DNA of 64,000 nt from Leucobacter sp. wl10 (GCF_003569785.1 NZ_KZ983991.1:62001-126000); one strand, 5' to 3'. Positions 28,030-37,160 are shown, counted from the stretch's first letter. Made by a program: numbers and translations. Notes: generated by a model from the letters alone, not told the origin.

Positions 28030-28709
28030 GCGGGCTCCGCGGCCTCGCTGAGCACGCCGTCGAGGATGGTCAGCCCACGGGTGCCGTAGTGCATGAGCGA
28101 GGGATCGTGCGTGATGACGAGCACCGTTGCGCCATCCGCGTTCAGACTGCGGAACAGCTCGAACACGGAGAGCGCGGTCCCGCTGTCGAGGTTGCCGGTC
28201 GGTTCGTCGCACAGCAGGATCGAGGGGCCCGCGCTGAGGGCGCGGGCGATCGCGACTCGCTGACGCTGCCCACCGGAGAGCTCGGTCGGGAAGCTCTCTC
28301 CGCGTTCACCGAGTCCGACGGCGTCGAGCGCCCGCCGAGCCCGCTCTCGCGACGCTCCGCTCGACGTCCCGCTGTAGAGATCGGCGAGCATCACGTTCTC
28401 GAGACAGCTGCGCTGCTCGAGGATCTGGAAGGACTGGAACACGAAACCGATCTCGGCGCCCCGCAGCATCGCGCGGCGGCGCTCCCGCAGCCGCGACACG
28501 TCTTCGCCGCGGAAGAGGTAGCTCCCCGTGGTCGGGGTGTCCAGCAGGCCGATCAGGTTCAGCAGCGTCGACTTCCCCGATCCCGACGGGCCGCTGACCA
28601 CGACGAACTCACCCTCGTGCACCGTGAGCGAGCACTCGCGCAGAGCCCGGATGGGAACGGCGTCCCCGTAGCTGCGGCTGATGCTCTCGAGCCGGATCAG
28701 CTCGCTCAC
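28026..28709 (-). CDS. MacB/LolD-type ABC transporter ATP-binding protein, 227 aa
   Basis: Motor subunit of the exporter. Walker A GPSGSGKSTLLNLIGLLD, signature ELSGGQRQRVAIARAL, Walker B ILLCDEPTGNLDSGT and switch ITHD match MacB/LolD/FtsE-like ATPases. It overlaps the permease (ATGA) and the membrane-fusion gene (stop/start overlap), so it is cotranslated with both. Confidence 0.92.
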   Translation of the reverse strand: MSELIRLESISRSYGDAVPIRALRECSLTVHEGEFVVVSGPSGSGKSTLLNLIGLLDTPTTGSYLFRGEDVSRLRERRRAMLRGAEIGFVFQSFQILEQRSCLENVMLADLYSGTSSGASRERARRALDAVGLGERGESFPTELSGGQRQRVAIARALSAGPSILLCDEPTGNLDSGTALSVFELFRSLNADGATVLVITHDPSLMHYGTRGLTILDGVLSEAAEPA

Positions 28710-29893
28710 GAGCTTCCCACCAGCACCTGCGCGCCCTCGGCTACCGCGGTCTCGTCGCTGGTGATCTGTGCGAGGCCGTCGCCGCTGCGCACGATCTGCA
28801 CTTGCGTCTTCCGCTTCTTCTTCCCCTCGACCAGCGTGATCGCGGAGCCGCCGTTCGGTGTGGAGCTGATGGCCGCCAGCGGTACGAGCAGGCCGGTCTC
28901 GGCCTCGCCCGGCGGCGAGAACGCGAGCTGCACCCGTGACGAGACGCTTTCGGGCGGGAGCGTCTCAGCGGGGGTGAGCAGCACCTTCACCGTCGGGTCC
29001 TCGCCCTCCTCCCCCGCGACCGGCAGGTCGATCTGCGACACCGTCGCAGCCAGCGGCTTCTCCAGCGAGGCCCCCGTCACCTCGACCGTGCTGTCGTAGC
29101 CGATCTGTCCGGCCTCCGCCTGCGTCAGCGTCAGCGTGATGTTCGGCGGTGCGGTCGTGAGGCTCACCACCGCGCTGCCCGGAACCGGATCGCCCAGCTT
29201 CGCGTTGACCGCCGTGATGCGGCCCACCGCGCCGTGCGGGGCGAACGCCAGCTCCGCCGCCCGGGCGGTGATGACGGGCCGCGCCTCCTCGCCGGTAGTG
29301 GCCGGGCCGCTGGGCGCGGGTGCCGAGGGCTCCGGTCCGGTGACCGCGACCTCGTATCCGAGCTGCTGATACAGTTCGAGCAGGGCGAGCTCGGTCGACG
29401 GGCCGAAGATGCCTGGCTCGTCAAAGATCATGAAGCCGCTCTCGCCGAGCGAGGCCTGCAGACGGGCGACGTCGGCGCCGCTGTCCCCGTTCTTCAGGTC
29501 CCGGAACATCGGAACTTCGCCCGGCAGCAGGATCACGGGCCGGTCCGAGTCCTCGAAGAGCACGGTCCCCGGGCCGACCTTCGTGCCCACCGGCACAGGC
29601 GCCCGAGTGATGATGCCGGCGCCGAAACCCTCGAACCCGGAGTTCGCGCCCGCATCGATGCTGTTGCCGTTCGTGATCGTCGCGGGGAACAGCACCGACT
29701 GCGAGATCGTTCCCGTCGTGATCGGCGCCGTGAGGTCCGTCTTCGGCGGCGGCTCCGTTTCGGCGAGCACCTGCCGAGGGGACTTGATGATGGTCCCGGC
29801 GCCGAAGCCGACCCCGAACGAGAGGACCGCGCAGGCGCCCAAGGCGAGCCCGATCTTCACGAGCGGACGTCTCGGGCCCCTTAGTCTAACCAC
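28706..29893 (-). CDS. Membrane-fusion (HlyD-like) protein with peptidoglycan-binding domain, 395 aa
   Basis: One N-terminal membrane anchor (about residues 11-35, VKIGLALGACAVLSFGVGFGAG), then a biotinyl/lipoyl-like half, a PG_binding_1 module (FRDLKNGDSGADVARLQASLGESGFMIFDEPGIFGPSTELALLELYQQLGY), and beta-barrel domains toward the end. Together they form the actinobacterial periplasmic-adaptor type that anchors to the cell wall. GTG start overlaps the upstream lipoprotein stop by 8 bp. It couples the MacB-like exporter to the envelope. Confidence 0.88.
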   Translation of the reverse strand: MVRLRGPRRPLVKIGLALGACAVLSFGVGFGAGTIIKSPRQVLAETEPPPKTDLTAPITTGTISQSVLFPATITNGNSIDAGANSGFEGFGAGIITRAPVPVGTKVGPGTVLFEDSDRPVILLPGEVPMFRDLKNGDSGADVARLQASLGESGFMIFDEPGIFGPSTELALLELYQQLGYEVAVTGPEPSAPAPSGPATTGEEARPVITARAAELAFAPHGAVGRITAVNAKLGDPVPGSAVVSLTTAPPNITLTLTQAEAGQIGYDSTVEVTGASLEKPLAATVSQIDLPVAGEEGEDPTVKVLLTPAETLPPESVSSRVQLAFSPPGEAETGLLVPLAAISSTPNGGSAITLVEGKKKRKTQVQIVRSGDGLAQITSDETAVAEGAQVLVGSS

Positions 29894-30842
29894 TCGCGCT
29901 GCCGCCCGTGAGCACGTCGAAGCGCTTGCGCTCGGCCGCGAGAGCGGCGTCGAAGCGCTCCGGCTCCTTCGCGATCATCTGCTTCTGGTAGTCGATGTAC
30001 ACGGGATAGAAGTAGTCGGGCCAGCGGGTCTCCTTCGTGCACTGCACGTCGGCCACCGCGATCTCTTTCCGCCCTCCCTGAACCCAACCCGAGTCCACCG
30101 TTTCGAACGTCTCGCCCGTGGCGCTTTTCATGCAGGCCTTCCACTCGTCCTGTGCCCGCGCAACCCGCGGTTGCTCGAGGCTCAACACCAGCAGATCGAA
30201 CAAGTCCTCATCCAGGGTGCGATCCAGGGGGACGCCGATGTCATCCTCGACCCGCTGCAAGCAGCCGCCCGACGGCACCCGATCTCCGTCCGCGTCCCGG
30301 GGTACTTCCACTTGTTGCGACTTCGGCACCATATCTTGAGCCTGGGCCCCTGACGCAACAACACGGTAGAGGCCTGCCCGGGCCTCATCGTTAGCGCCGA
30401 GCTCAGATGTGTACGGCCCGAAATCATCCGGGCGCCGCAGCGTGAACCCACCGGTTCTCTTCCAAGGGCCGCCGGGCGCCGCCAGATACCCGAATTCCTC
30501 GGCCTGCTCCTCGCTCATCGTGCCGAACAAGCCGCCCCAGACGTATGGGTAATTGGGCTTGTGCACATACTCTCCAAAGAACTCCATCTCGACCCCGAAC
30601 TCCGCCGCGCACGCCTCCAGCATCCGGACCTGAACCTCACCCATTGCCTGGTACTGCTCGAAGCTCAGCCGGTATGAGTCGGAGGGCAGCGTCGTCGCAG
30701 ACGTCACCGCGGAAGGATCCTCAGCCACCTCCGGAGTCTCCCAGCCATCCCCTGCCCCGGCCCCGATGGCATCCGGAGAGCACCCGGCAAGGGACAGGGT
30801 CGTCGCGGTGATCAGTAAGAGGCTGAGTTTGCGCTTGGTCAC
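29886..30842 (-). CDS. Putative lipoprotein of unknown function in the exporter operon, 318 aa
   Basis: GTG 30842 has AAAGG about 6 nt upstream. Signal peptide VTKRKLSLLLITATTLSLAG ends at the lipobox with Cys 21. The rest is a soluble, charged domain with aromatic-rich patches and a few Cys (MLEACAAEF, KACMKSATG, VADVQCTKE), which may form disulfides. No family recognised. It sits between the secreted 119-aa protein and the membrane-fusion gene, so it may be an immunity, receptor or adaptor lipoprotein; this is inference. Confidence 0.75.
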   Translation of the reverse strand: MTKRKLSLLLITATTLSLAGCSPDAIGAGAGDGWETPEVAEDPSAVTSATTLPSDSYRLSFEQYQAMGEVQVRMLEACAAEFGVEMEFFGEYVHKPNYPYVWGGLFGTMSEEQAEEFGYLAAPGGPWKRTGGFTLRRPDDFGPYTSELGANDEARAGLYRVVASGAQAQDMVPKSQQVEVPRDADGDRVPSGGCLQRVEDDIGVPLDRTLDEDLFDLLVLSLEQPRVARAQDEWKACMKSATGETFETVDSGWVQGGRKEIAVADVQCTKETRWPDYFYPVYIDYQKQMIAKEPERFDAALAAERKRFDVLTGGSASG

Positions 30843-30912
30843 CCGAGACCTTTTTCGGCGAAGGCGGAATGCTTGTCCGCTGTTATCGCGAGATGCATGC
30901 AGCTCCGCCCCG

Positions 30913-31272
30913 TCAACGTGCCGTCCACTGAGACAGATCGGAGCATGAAACCGTTGCTCCGCCATTCTTCAAGCAGGTCCACAGTCTAATGCTGCCGGAT
31001 CCTCCGATGGTTCTGGTGACGGCGCTTCCAGCGGCCATATCGTTGTCCAGGTTGTACACCTGGCCGTTAGTCGTGTACTTGTAATAGACCCTCGTACCAT
31101 ACCCATCGGGTTGCAGGTCCATCGCGGCGAGCCGATCATAGTTCGTGTTGTAGTAGCCGAAGGCCCCGCCCCAACCGGCTCCGGTGTCGGCTTGCGCAGC
31201 CGTCGCCGCCCCTCCCAGGAACAGGCCGATCCCCATAGCCCCTGCGAAGATCGCAACAGTTCTCTTCCTCAT
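30913..31272 (-). CDS. Small secreted protein, 119 aa (candidate exported effector)
   Basis: ATG 31272 has AAGGA 6 nt upstream. A clear Sec signal (RKRTVAIFAGAMGIGLFLGGAATAAQA, cut near residue 28) leaves a 91-residue Gly/Tyr/Asn-rich mature part: DTGAGWGGAFGYYNTNYDRL..., with Cys 100 and Cys 110 likely bridged, ending SQWTAR. Size, signal and position before a MacB-like exporter resemble secreted bacteriocin or toxin genes such as the lactococcin-972 type, but the sequence itself does not match that family as I know it. Function not assigned. Confidence 0.75.
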   Translation of the reverse strand: MRKRTVAIFAGAMGIGLFLGGAATAAQADTGAGWGGAFGYYNTNYDRLAAMDLQPDGYGTRVYYKYTTNGQVYNLDNDMAAGSAVTRTIGGSGSIRLWTCLKNGGATVSCSDLSQWTAR

Positions 31273-31378
31273 GATGTGTCCTTCCTCACTGAAATGCCGC
31301 ATGAGCTACCTGCGTAGCGTGCCCGGCAGGCACAACGCTATTCCCGCGCTGCGTCTCGCCGTCTATACGGAAGTACAA

Positions 31379-32056
31379 TCACGACATGAGGCGGGGGCCG
31401 CGCTTCACATCGACGAGCCCCCGGGAGATCGCCGTGACGAGGATCTGCACGCGGTCGCGCACTCCCAGCTTCTCCATGACCTTCACCAACCGGCCCTTGA
31501 CCGCCGACTCCGTGATGCACAGCGCCTCCGCTATCTCGCGGTTGCTCATCCCCTCCGCGAGCAGCCGGACCGCCTCGAGCTCCTTCTCGCTCAGAACACC
31601 CGCCAGCTCAGAATCGGGAGTGATCTCGGCAGGCACCGAGGCTCCGAGCCCCCTCACCACGTGCCGGGTCACCTCGGGCGACAGCACCGAGTCCCCGGCC
31701 GCAACCCTGCGCACCGCGTCGATGAGCTCGTCTGGCGGCGCGTCCTTGACCAGGTACCCCGACGCCCCCGCACGCAGCAGATCGATCACGTAGCGGTCTG
31801 TGGAGAAGGTGCTGAGCCCCAGTACGGCGATGTCGGGGAAGGCCCTGTGGATCTCGCGCGTCGAGGAGACGCCGTCCATCACCGGCATCTGCATGTCCAT
31901 CAGGATCACATCGGGTCGCAGCGCAATCGTCTGCTGCAGGGCGACCTGCCCGTCGGCCGCCTCGCCGACGATCTCCAGCCGCGCATCCGAGAGCAGGTAA
32001 TCGCGCAGGATCGCACGCGTCTCCGCCTCGTCGTCCACGAGAAGCACCCGTATCAC
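31379..32056 (-). CDS. NarL/LuxR-family response regulator, 225 aa
   Basis: Receiver domain VIRVLLVDDEAETRAILRDYL with the phospho-acceptor Asp 54 in ILMDMQMPVMDG, Thr/Ser in GLSTFS and Lys in YLVKDAPPDE. The C-terminal LuxR helix-turn-helix contains LSEKELEAVRLLAEGMSNREIAEALCITESAVKGRL. GTG start overlaps the kinase stop (GTGA). It should receive phosphate from the kinase and control the downstream secreted-protein/exporter genes or the divergent 61-aa peptide; target sites are not proven. Confidence 0.93.
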   Translation of the reverse strand: MIRVLLVDDEAETRAILRDYLLSDARLEIVGEAADGQVALQQTIALRPDVILMDMQMPVMDGVSSTREIHRAFPDIAVLGLSTFSTDRYVIDLLRAGASGYLVKDAPPDELIDAVRRVAAGDSVLSPEVTRHVVRGLGASVPAEITPDSELAGVLSEKELEAVRLLAEGMSNREIAEALCITESAVKGRLVKVMEKLGVRDRVQILVTAISRGLVDVKRGPRLMS

Positions 32057-33288
32057 TCGGGCCGCCCCCGCTCTCCTTGCACAGGGACGGGGCCTTCGAG
32101 TGGAAAGGACATTTTGGTGGTCCAGCACCCCTCCGCATCCCCGTACTCGACGCTGCCGTGGAACACCTCGCACCGGGCGCGCATCGCCTCGATCCCGGTG
32201 CGCGAGGAGACCACAGAGCGGGCCGCAGCGATCGAGTTGGACATGGATACCGTCACCCAGCCCTCGGACACCGTCAGCTTCACATCGACCGGGTCAGACG
32301 GGTCGGCGTGCTTGAGCACGTTGGTGCCCATCTCGCGGATGGTGCGCCGAAGGGCCTGCCGCAAGCTCGCCGGGACCCGTGCGACGTCTCCAGCAACCGC
32401 GAGTTCCACAGCGAAGCCGCCCTGCCGCAATGCCTCGACGACATGGTTCAGGTCATCGATGAACCCCTCCGCGACGGAGGTCTCGCCAGATACCTCCGGT
32501 GTCCTCAGAAGGTCGTCGGAGTTGATCCTGCTCTCCTCGGAGGACCGCTCATCCTTGAGGATCAGCACCAGGCTCCGGAGGTCGTTGAGCGCCTGCTGGG
32601 CGGAGGCGCCGATGCTCTCGAGAATCTGTCCGGCCTTTGCGGGATCGGTCACCAGCGCGGCTCGCCGGGCCTGCATGGCGATGATCGTGACTTCGTGGGC
32701 GACGACGTCGTGCAGTTCGTGGGCGAGCGTCCTGCGCTCCTCGTGCCTGATGCTCTCCTGCCGCTCCCGCATAGCGCGCATTTCGTCCATGCTTCTCCGG
32801 CTGCGCTCCTGGTAGATGCTGAGCGCGAACCCGACCGCTGCGGAGACACACAGGAGGACGAGCACAATGAGAATACTGGAGCCGATCTCGGGATTGATCC
32901 AGAGGAACAGTGGAAGCGTCGCTGCCGCGGAGAGCGATAGAACGACCGCTTGTCGCCACGGGAAGAGAAAAGTGCAAAACGCCATGACGATGCACGTGGG
33001 AAAGACGAACTGCGCCAGCTGGTAGATCCCGGCGCCGAGGCCCAGTAAGACCGCCTCCGTGACGAACCAGGCGATGGATGCGGGTATCGTTCCGAACAAG
33101 AGCGCAACCAGCGGGAGATAGGGGACCAAGAGCTCCGCCCACCCCCGCGGGGCCGTAAGATCAAAGCGCTCACTCGGAAGATCGACGGAGATGAGCAGTA
33201 AAGCCGCGATCACGATCAGTGCTCGTGCAACTCGTGGCGCCGGTAGCGGCTTCACTTCTCGTAGCCAGCGTGCACTGAGATCCTTCAT
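32053..33288 (-). CDS. Sensor histidine kinase (HisKA_3/NarX type), 411 aa
   Basis: Four to six transmembrane segments occupy residues 20-160, followed by a coiled segment (QERSRRSMDEMRAMRERQESIRHEERR). The dimerisation helix has RTLAHELHDVVAHEVT with the phospho-His at about residue 193. The ATPase domain has an N-box MGTNVLKHAD and a diverged G-box. Kinases of this type with few extracellular residues often sense membrane or cell-wall stress or peptides through a transporter. First gene of the -strand cassette. Confidence 0.92.
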   Translation of the reverse strand: MKDLSARWLREVKPLPAPRVARALIVIAALLLISVDLPSERFDLTAPRGWAELLVPYLPLVALLFGTIPASIAWFVTEAVLLGLGAGIYQLAQFVFPTCIVMAFCTFLFPWRQAVVLSLSAAATLPLFLWINPEIGSSILIVLVLLCVSAAVGFALSIYQERSRRSMDEMRAMRERQESIRHEERRTLAHELHDVVAHEVTIIAMQARRAALVTDPAKAGQILESIGASAQQALNDLRSLVLILKDERSSEESRINSDDLLRTPEVSGETSVAEGFIDDLNHVVEALRQGGFAVELAVAGDVARVPASLRQALRRTIREMGTNVLKHADPSDPVDVKLTVSEGWVTVSMSNSIAAARSVVSSRTGIEAMRARCEVFHGSVEYGDAEGCWTTKMSFPLEGPVPVQGERGRPE

Positions 33289-33506
33289 GTATTGGAATCC
33301 TTCATGTGCGCCTGAAGTACTTGAACAACCTCGTTCGTCCTGTTCTAGAACCAGTAACTTCCCCTTCGTGTCACTCTAGAATTTGCGACCAGTCCTTAGT
33401 TTTGTTCTTTTGTATAGGCATCTTACGCACATATGTGAGCAATGCTCGAACTATCAATCATTGATTGAGTCGGGGCGAACTCAATCTCTCTCCCAAAGGA
33501 AGTTCG
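33289..33506. promoter_or_regulatory. AT-rich divergent control region between kinase and 61-aa peptide
   Basis: This stretch is far less GC-rich than the window (27 of 60 bases are G/C at 33421-33480). It contains several dyads: GTTCTAGAAC at 33342-33351, a second TCTAGA at 33375-33380 about 31 bp away, CACATATGTG at 33428-33437, and TCAATCA-T-TGATTGA at 33454-33468. The last is about 40 bp before the peptide start, a good place for the response regulator. Which dyad is bound is unknown. Confidence 0.5.
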
Positions 33507-33692
33507 ATGCTCAGATCCATCATCGCTGCGGCCATGGTCTTCGGAAGCCTCCTAGCAGGGCCCCTGAACTCAAGTGACCACGAGCTCGTCTCGTCAGCAT
33601 CTGTTATCGGAATCACGAGCCTATCAAGCCTTGGGGCAAACGCCACGACCAATGCAGATGATTTCCTGTGCCTTTTCTTGCGAATTTGCTGA
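33507..33692 (+). CDS. Secreted 61-aa peptide with C-terminal Cys-x5-Cys (candidate signal or bacteriocin)
   Basis: ATG 33507 follows AAAGGA at 7-8 nt, a strong site. Residues 1-23 form a Sec-type leader (MLRSIIAAAMVFGSLLAGPL). A Ser/Thr/Ala/Gly-rich middle (residues 24-50) leads to a hydrophobic end NADDFLCLFLRIC with Cys 55 and Cys 61. The terminal heptapeptide could close into a disulfide or thioether ring. It diverges from the sensor kinase, the usual arrangement for a peptide signal. No family recognised; it might also be a degenerate fragment, though the ribosome site argues against that. Confidence 0.6.
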   Translation: MLRSIIAAAMVFGSLLAGPLNSSDHELVSSASVIGITSLSSLGANATTNADDFLCLFLRIC

Positions 33693-33816
33693 TCCGGACG
33701 TCTCCCGACCCGAGCGAAGAAGCGGATAGCAGAACAGGTGATGCCTCGGCGAGCGCGCGAATCTCGGGTACATCTTTCGAACGGGTAGTGTGGTGATCGA
33801 TACCGAGGGGGACGAC

Positions 33817-34410
33817 ATGGCACACCGCATCAGCACCGGCGAGCGAACCGCGCGAGGTGCGAGCATCGGCGCCGCGCTGACGCTGACGACCGCCCTCGCG
33901 CTCGGGCTGGCGGGCTGCGCACCGGATGCCGGCCCAGGCCCCGCCAATGATTCCGGATCGAAGACACCGTCGACCACGAAGGACCCCGCGGCGGATCCGG
34001 ACGGCGGATCGAAGGGTTCGGGGGCCGCCGACGGCAAACCGGGGGCGAGCGACGAGGAGAGCTGGCCCGAGCGCGACCCCGAGGGCGGTACTCCCAAGCA
34101 GACCGAGATCCCCCCGTCGTTTCCCTCCGGCTCCTTCGCGATGCCGCCCGGCGCGGTGATCGACGACGCGGGAGAACGCTCGTCGACCCGGTGGTTCGTG
34201 GTGCTGCGCGCGGGTGACGCCGCGGCGGCCGACGCCCAGTGGCAGGCGGTGATCGACGCGAACGGCTTCGCCGTGGCCGATACCGCGGAGACCCCGGAGG
34301 GCGGCGTGTCCGCGCGGCTGAGCAGCGCGGGCCTGACCGTGGACGCGCTGACGCTGCCGCAGCCCGACGGCAGCGTGCTGCTGAGCTACGACCTCTCGGC
34401 CGTGGGGTAG
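33817..34410 (+). CDS. Putative lipoprotein, 197 aa
   Basis: ATG 33817 has GAGGGG 6 nt upstream; longer in-frame starts lie at 33790. Signal peptide with lipobox LAGC (Cys 34), a long Pro/Ser/Asp/Gly-rich linker (about residues 35-95), then a compact domain of about 95 residues ([26 protein letters not shown] ... [12 protein letters not shown]). No known domain recognised. Convergent with clpX. It may not belong to the peptide/exporter cassette. Confidence 0.75.
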   Translation: MAHRISTGERTARGASIGAALTLTTALALGLAGCAPDAGPGPANDSGSKTPSTTKDPAADPDGGSKGSGAADGKPGASDEESWPERDPEGGTPKQTEIPPSFPSGSFAMPPGAVIDDAGERSSTRWFVVLRAGDAAAADAQWQAVIDANGFAVADTAETPEGGVSARLSSAGLTVDALTLPQPDGSVLLSYDLSAVG

Positions 34411-34447
34411 GCGGCGCGAGACGCGATCGAGTTGTTCGGGCCGGGGG

Positions 34448-35722
34448 TCATGCGCTCTCGCGCTCGCTCCTGCGGGACTGGAGCACGAGCGGCTCGGACT
34501 CCCCCAGCACCGACTCGCGGGTGACCACGACCTTGGTCACGTCGCCGGCCGAGGGCACCTCGAACATCACCGGGCCGAGCAGGTTCTCGAGGATGGCGCG
34601 CAGGCCGCGCGCACCCGTCTTGCGTGCCACGGCCTGCTCGGCGATGGTCTCGAGGGCCGCGGTCTCGAACTCGAGGCTCACCCCGTCGATCTCGAACATG
34701 CGCTGGTACTGCTTGACGAGCGCGTTCCTCGGTTCGGTGAGGATGCGCGTGAGGGCGTGCACGTCGAGCGGGTCGACCGTGGCCACCACCGGGAGCCGGC
34801 CGATGAACTCGGGGATCAGGCCGAACTTGTGCAGGTCCTCCGGCTGCACCTCGGCGAAGAGCTGCTCGTCGCCCCGCTTGCTCGCCACCGGCGAGCCGAA
34901 GCCGATGCCGCCCTTGCCCAGGCGCGACCCGATGATCTCCTCGAGGCCCGCGAAGGCGCCCGCGACGATGAACAGGACGTTCGTGGTGTCGAGCTGGATG
35001 AACTCCTGGTTCGGGTGCTTGCGCCCGCCCTGCGGCGGGATCGAGGCCACCGTGCCCTCGAGGATCTTGAGCAGGGCCTGCTGCACGCCCTCGCCCGACA
35101 CGTCGCGGGTGATCGAGGGGTTCTCGGCCTTCCGGGAGATCTTGTCGATCTCGTCGATGTAGATGATGCCGGTCTCGGCGCGCTGCACGTCGAAGTCGGC
35201 GGCCTGCAGCAGCTTGAGCAGGATGTTCTCGACGTCCTCGCCGACGTAACCCGCCTCGGTGAGCGCCGTCGCATCGGCCACGGCGAAGGGAACGCCGAGC
35301 TGGCGCGCGAGCGACTGGGCGAGGTAGGTCTTGCCGCAGCCGGTGGGCCCGATGAGCAGGATGTTCGACTTCGCGATCTCGACCTGCTCCGAGGCGACCT
35401 CTGCGCTCGTGAGCGTCGAGGCCGCGCGCACCCGCTTGTAGTGGTTGTACACGGCGACGGCCAGCGACTGCTTCGCGCGATCCTGCCCGATCACGTACTG
35501 ATCGAGGAACTCCGCGATCTCGCGCGGCTTGTGCAGGGCGAAATCGGAGGACTCGCTGGTCTGGTGCTCGGACAGGCGCTCCTCGATGATCTCGTTGCAG
35601 AGCGCCACGCACTCATCGCAGATGTAGATCTGAGGGCCGGCGATGAGCTGCTGCACCTGCTTCTGCGATTTCCCGCAGAAGGAGCACTTGAGCAGCTCGC
35701 TGCTTTCGCCGATCTTCGCCAT
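34448..35722 (-). CDS. clpX: ATP-dependent Clp protease unfoldase ClpX, 424 aa
   Basis: Hexameric AAA+ unfoldase that feeds substrates to ClpP. The N-terminal C4 zinc finger ([30 protein letters not shown]) binds adaptors. Walker [16 protein letters not shown], Walker [11 protein letters not shown], the pore loop EGYVGEDV-type sequence [11 protein letters not shown], and the IGF-type ClpP loop region IGFGSPV are present. Full length. Transcribed separately from clpP1-clpP2 across the hairpin at 35794-35837. Confidence 0.97.
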   Translation of the reverse strand: MAKIGESSELLKCSFCGKSQKQVQQLIAGPQIYICDECVALCNEIIEERLSEHQTSESSDFALHKPREIAEFLDQYVIGQDRAKQSLAVAVYNHYKRVRAASTLTSAEVASEQVEIAKSNILLIGPTGCGKTYLAQSLARQLGVPFAVADATALTEAGYVGEDVENILLKLLQAADFDVQRAETGIIYIDEIDKISRKAENPSITRDVSGEGVQQALLKILEGTVASIPPQGGRKHPNQEFIQLDTTNVLFIVAGAFAGLEEIIGSRLGKGGIGFGSPVASKRGDEQLFAEVQPEDLHKFGLIPEFIGRLPVVATVDPLDVHALTRILTEPRNALVKQYQRMFEIDGVSLEFETAALETIAEQAVARKTGARGLRAILENLLGPVMFEVPSAGDVTKVVVTRESVLGESEPLVLQSRRSERESA

Positions 35723-35793
35723 GCGGAGGCTCCTTCACACTCGTACGGATACGACTCTTTAGAGACTAGCGGGCACTACTGACATTCATGGGC

Positions 35794-35837
35794 GGCACGC
35801 CGCGGGCCCCGGTCGGCCCCGGAGCCCGCGGCGTGCC
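35794..35837 (-). terminator. Hairpin between clpP2 and clpX
   Basis: GGCACGCCGCGGGC and GCCCGCGGCGTGCC make a 14-bp perfect stem with a GC-rich loop, 6 bp after the clpP2 stop. It has no T run but is stable enough for a GC-type terminator. It lies between clpP2 and the clpX start. Confidence 0.7.
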
Positions 35838-35843
35838 GGAGAG

Positions 35844-36482
35844 CTACTGCGGCAGCACGGGCTGCGGGTTCTTGCGGCTGGTCAGCACCTGGTCGACCAG
35901 GCCGTACTCGAGGGACTCCTGCGCGCTGAGGATCTTGTCGCGGTCGATGTCCTGGTGCACCTCCTCGATGCTGCGCTTCGAGTGCTTCGACAGCGTCTCC
36001 TCGAGCCACTCGCGCATGCGCAAGATCTCACGCGCCTGGATCTCGATGTCGGAGGCCTGCCCGTGACCCGCCTGCCCCGTCGAGGGCTGGTGGATCAGCA
36101 CCCGCGCGTTCGGCAGCGCGAGGCGCTTGCCCGGCGTGCCTCCCGCGAGCAGCACCGCCGCGGCCGAGGCCGCCTGGCCCAGGCACACCGTCTGCACGTG
36201 CGGACGGATGTACTGCATCGTGTCGTAGATCGCCGTCATCGCGGTGAACGACCCGCCGGGAGAGTTGATGTACATCGTGATGTCGCGCTCGGGGTCCTGG
36301 CTCTCGAGCACGAGCAGCTGGGCCATCACGTCGTCGGCCGAGGCGTCGTCCACCTGCACGCCGAGGAAGATGATGCGATCCTCGAAGAGCTTGGCGTACG
36401 GATCCTGACGCTTGTACCCGTAGGCCGTTCGCTCCTCGAAGGAGGGCAGCACGTAGCGGGCGGCGGGCATGTCGATCTTCAT
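35844..36482 (-). CDS. clpP2: ClpP2 protease subunit, 212 aa
   Basis: Serine peptidase ring partner. [18 protein letters not shown] N-terminus ([34 protein letters not shown]), the catalytic Ser in [12 protein letters not shown], His in [16 protein letters not shown] and Asp further on. ATG 36482 (MKIDMP) follows GAAGG; GTG 36497 is an alternative. It is 28 bp after clpP1 and together they form the ClpP1P2 tetradecamer with ClpX/ClpC. Confidence 0.95.
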   Translation of the reverse strand: MKIDMPAARYVLPSFEERTAYGYKRQDPYAKLFEDRIIFLGVQVDDASADDVMAQLLVLESQDPERDITMYINSPGGSFTAMTAIYDTMQYIRPHVQTVCLGQAASAAAVLLAGGTPGKRLALPNARVLIHQPSTGQAGHGQASDIEIQAREILRMREWLEETLSKHSKRSIEEVHQDIDRDKILSAQESLEYGLVDQVLTSRKNPQPVLPQ

Positions 36483-36509
36483 ATGGCCTTCGTTCACTTT
36501 CTCTCGCGC

Positions 36510-37097
36510 CTACCTGTTCGTGCCGCCGCCGCCGACCACGTCGGAGGCCGAGTCCCGGATGAAATCGACGAAGCCGTACTCGAGCGCCTCGTCCGCGGTG
36601 AACCAGCGATCGCGGTCGCCGTCCTCGTTGATCTGCTCGACCGTCTTGCCGGTCTGCGCCGCCGTGATCTCGGCGAGGCGGTTCTTCATCGACACGATGA
36701 GCTCGGCCTGGGTCTGGATGTCGCTCGCGGTGCCGCCGAAGCCGCCGTGCGGCTGGTGCAGCAGCACGCGCGCGTTCGGTGTGATGTACCGCTTGCCCCT
36801 CGTGCCGGCGGTCAGCAGGAACTGCCCCATCGAGGCGGCCATGCCGATGCCCACCGTGACGATGTCGTTCGGCACGAACGACATCGTGTCGTAGATCGCC
36901 ATACCGGCGGTGATCGAGCCGCCGGGAGAGTTGATGTAGAGGTAGATGTCGGCTTCGGGATCCTCCGCTGCGAGCAGCAGGATCTTCGCGCAGATCTCGT
37001 TCGCGTTGTCGTCGCGAACCTCGGACCCGAGCCAGATGATGCGGTCCTTCAGCAGTCGGTCGAACACCTGGTTCGGCGGCGGCGTCTGTTCTGCCAT
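36510..37097 (-). CDS. clpP1: ClpP1 protease subunit, 195 aa
   Basis: Serine peptidase subunit with [28 protein letters not shown], the catalytic Ser in [14 protein letters not shown] and His in [14 protein letters not shown] 37097 has GGAG 6-7 nt upstream. First gene of the clpP1-clpP2 operon; the tail is Gly-rich ([10 protein letters not shown]). A ClgR-type site lies 64-81 bp upstream. Confidence 0.95.
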   Translation of the reverse strand: MAEQTPPPNQVFDRLLKDRIIWLGSEVRDDNANEICAKILLLAAEDPEADIYLYINSPGGSITAGMAIYDTMSFVPNDIVTVGIGMAASMGQFLLTAGTRGKRYITPNARVLLHQPHGGFGGTASDIQTQAELIVSMKNRLAEITAAQTGKTVEQINEDGDRDRWFTADEALEYGFVDFIRDSASDVVGGGGTNR

Positions 37098-37160
37098 TCG
37101 GCGCTCCATTCGTTGTTGCTTGATTCGAGGGTATCGACTCGCGAGGCGCCGCGTTGCCGT

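Noticed and set aside
33288..33312. Six-codon leader peptide (MKDSNT) overlapping the kinase start
   Set aside because: The duplicated ATGAAGGAT more simply provides the kinase ribosome site; evidence for translation is lacking.
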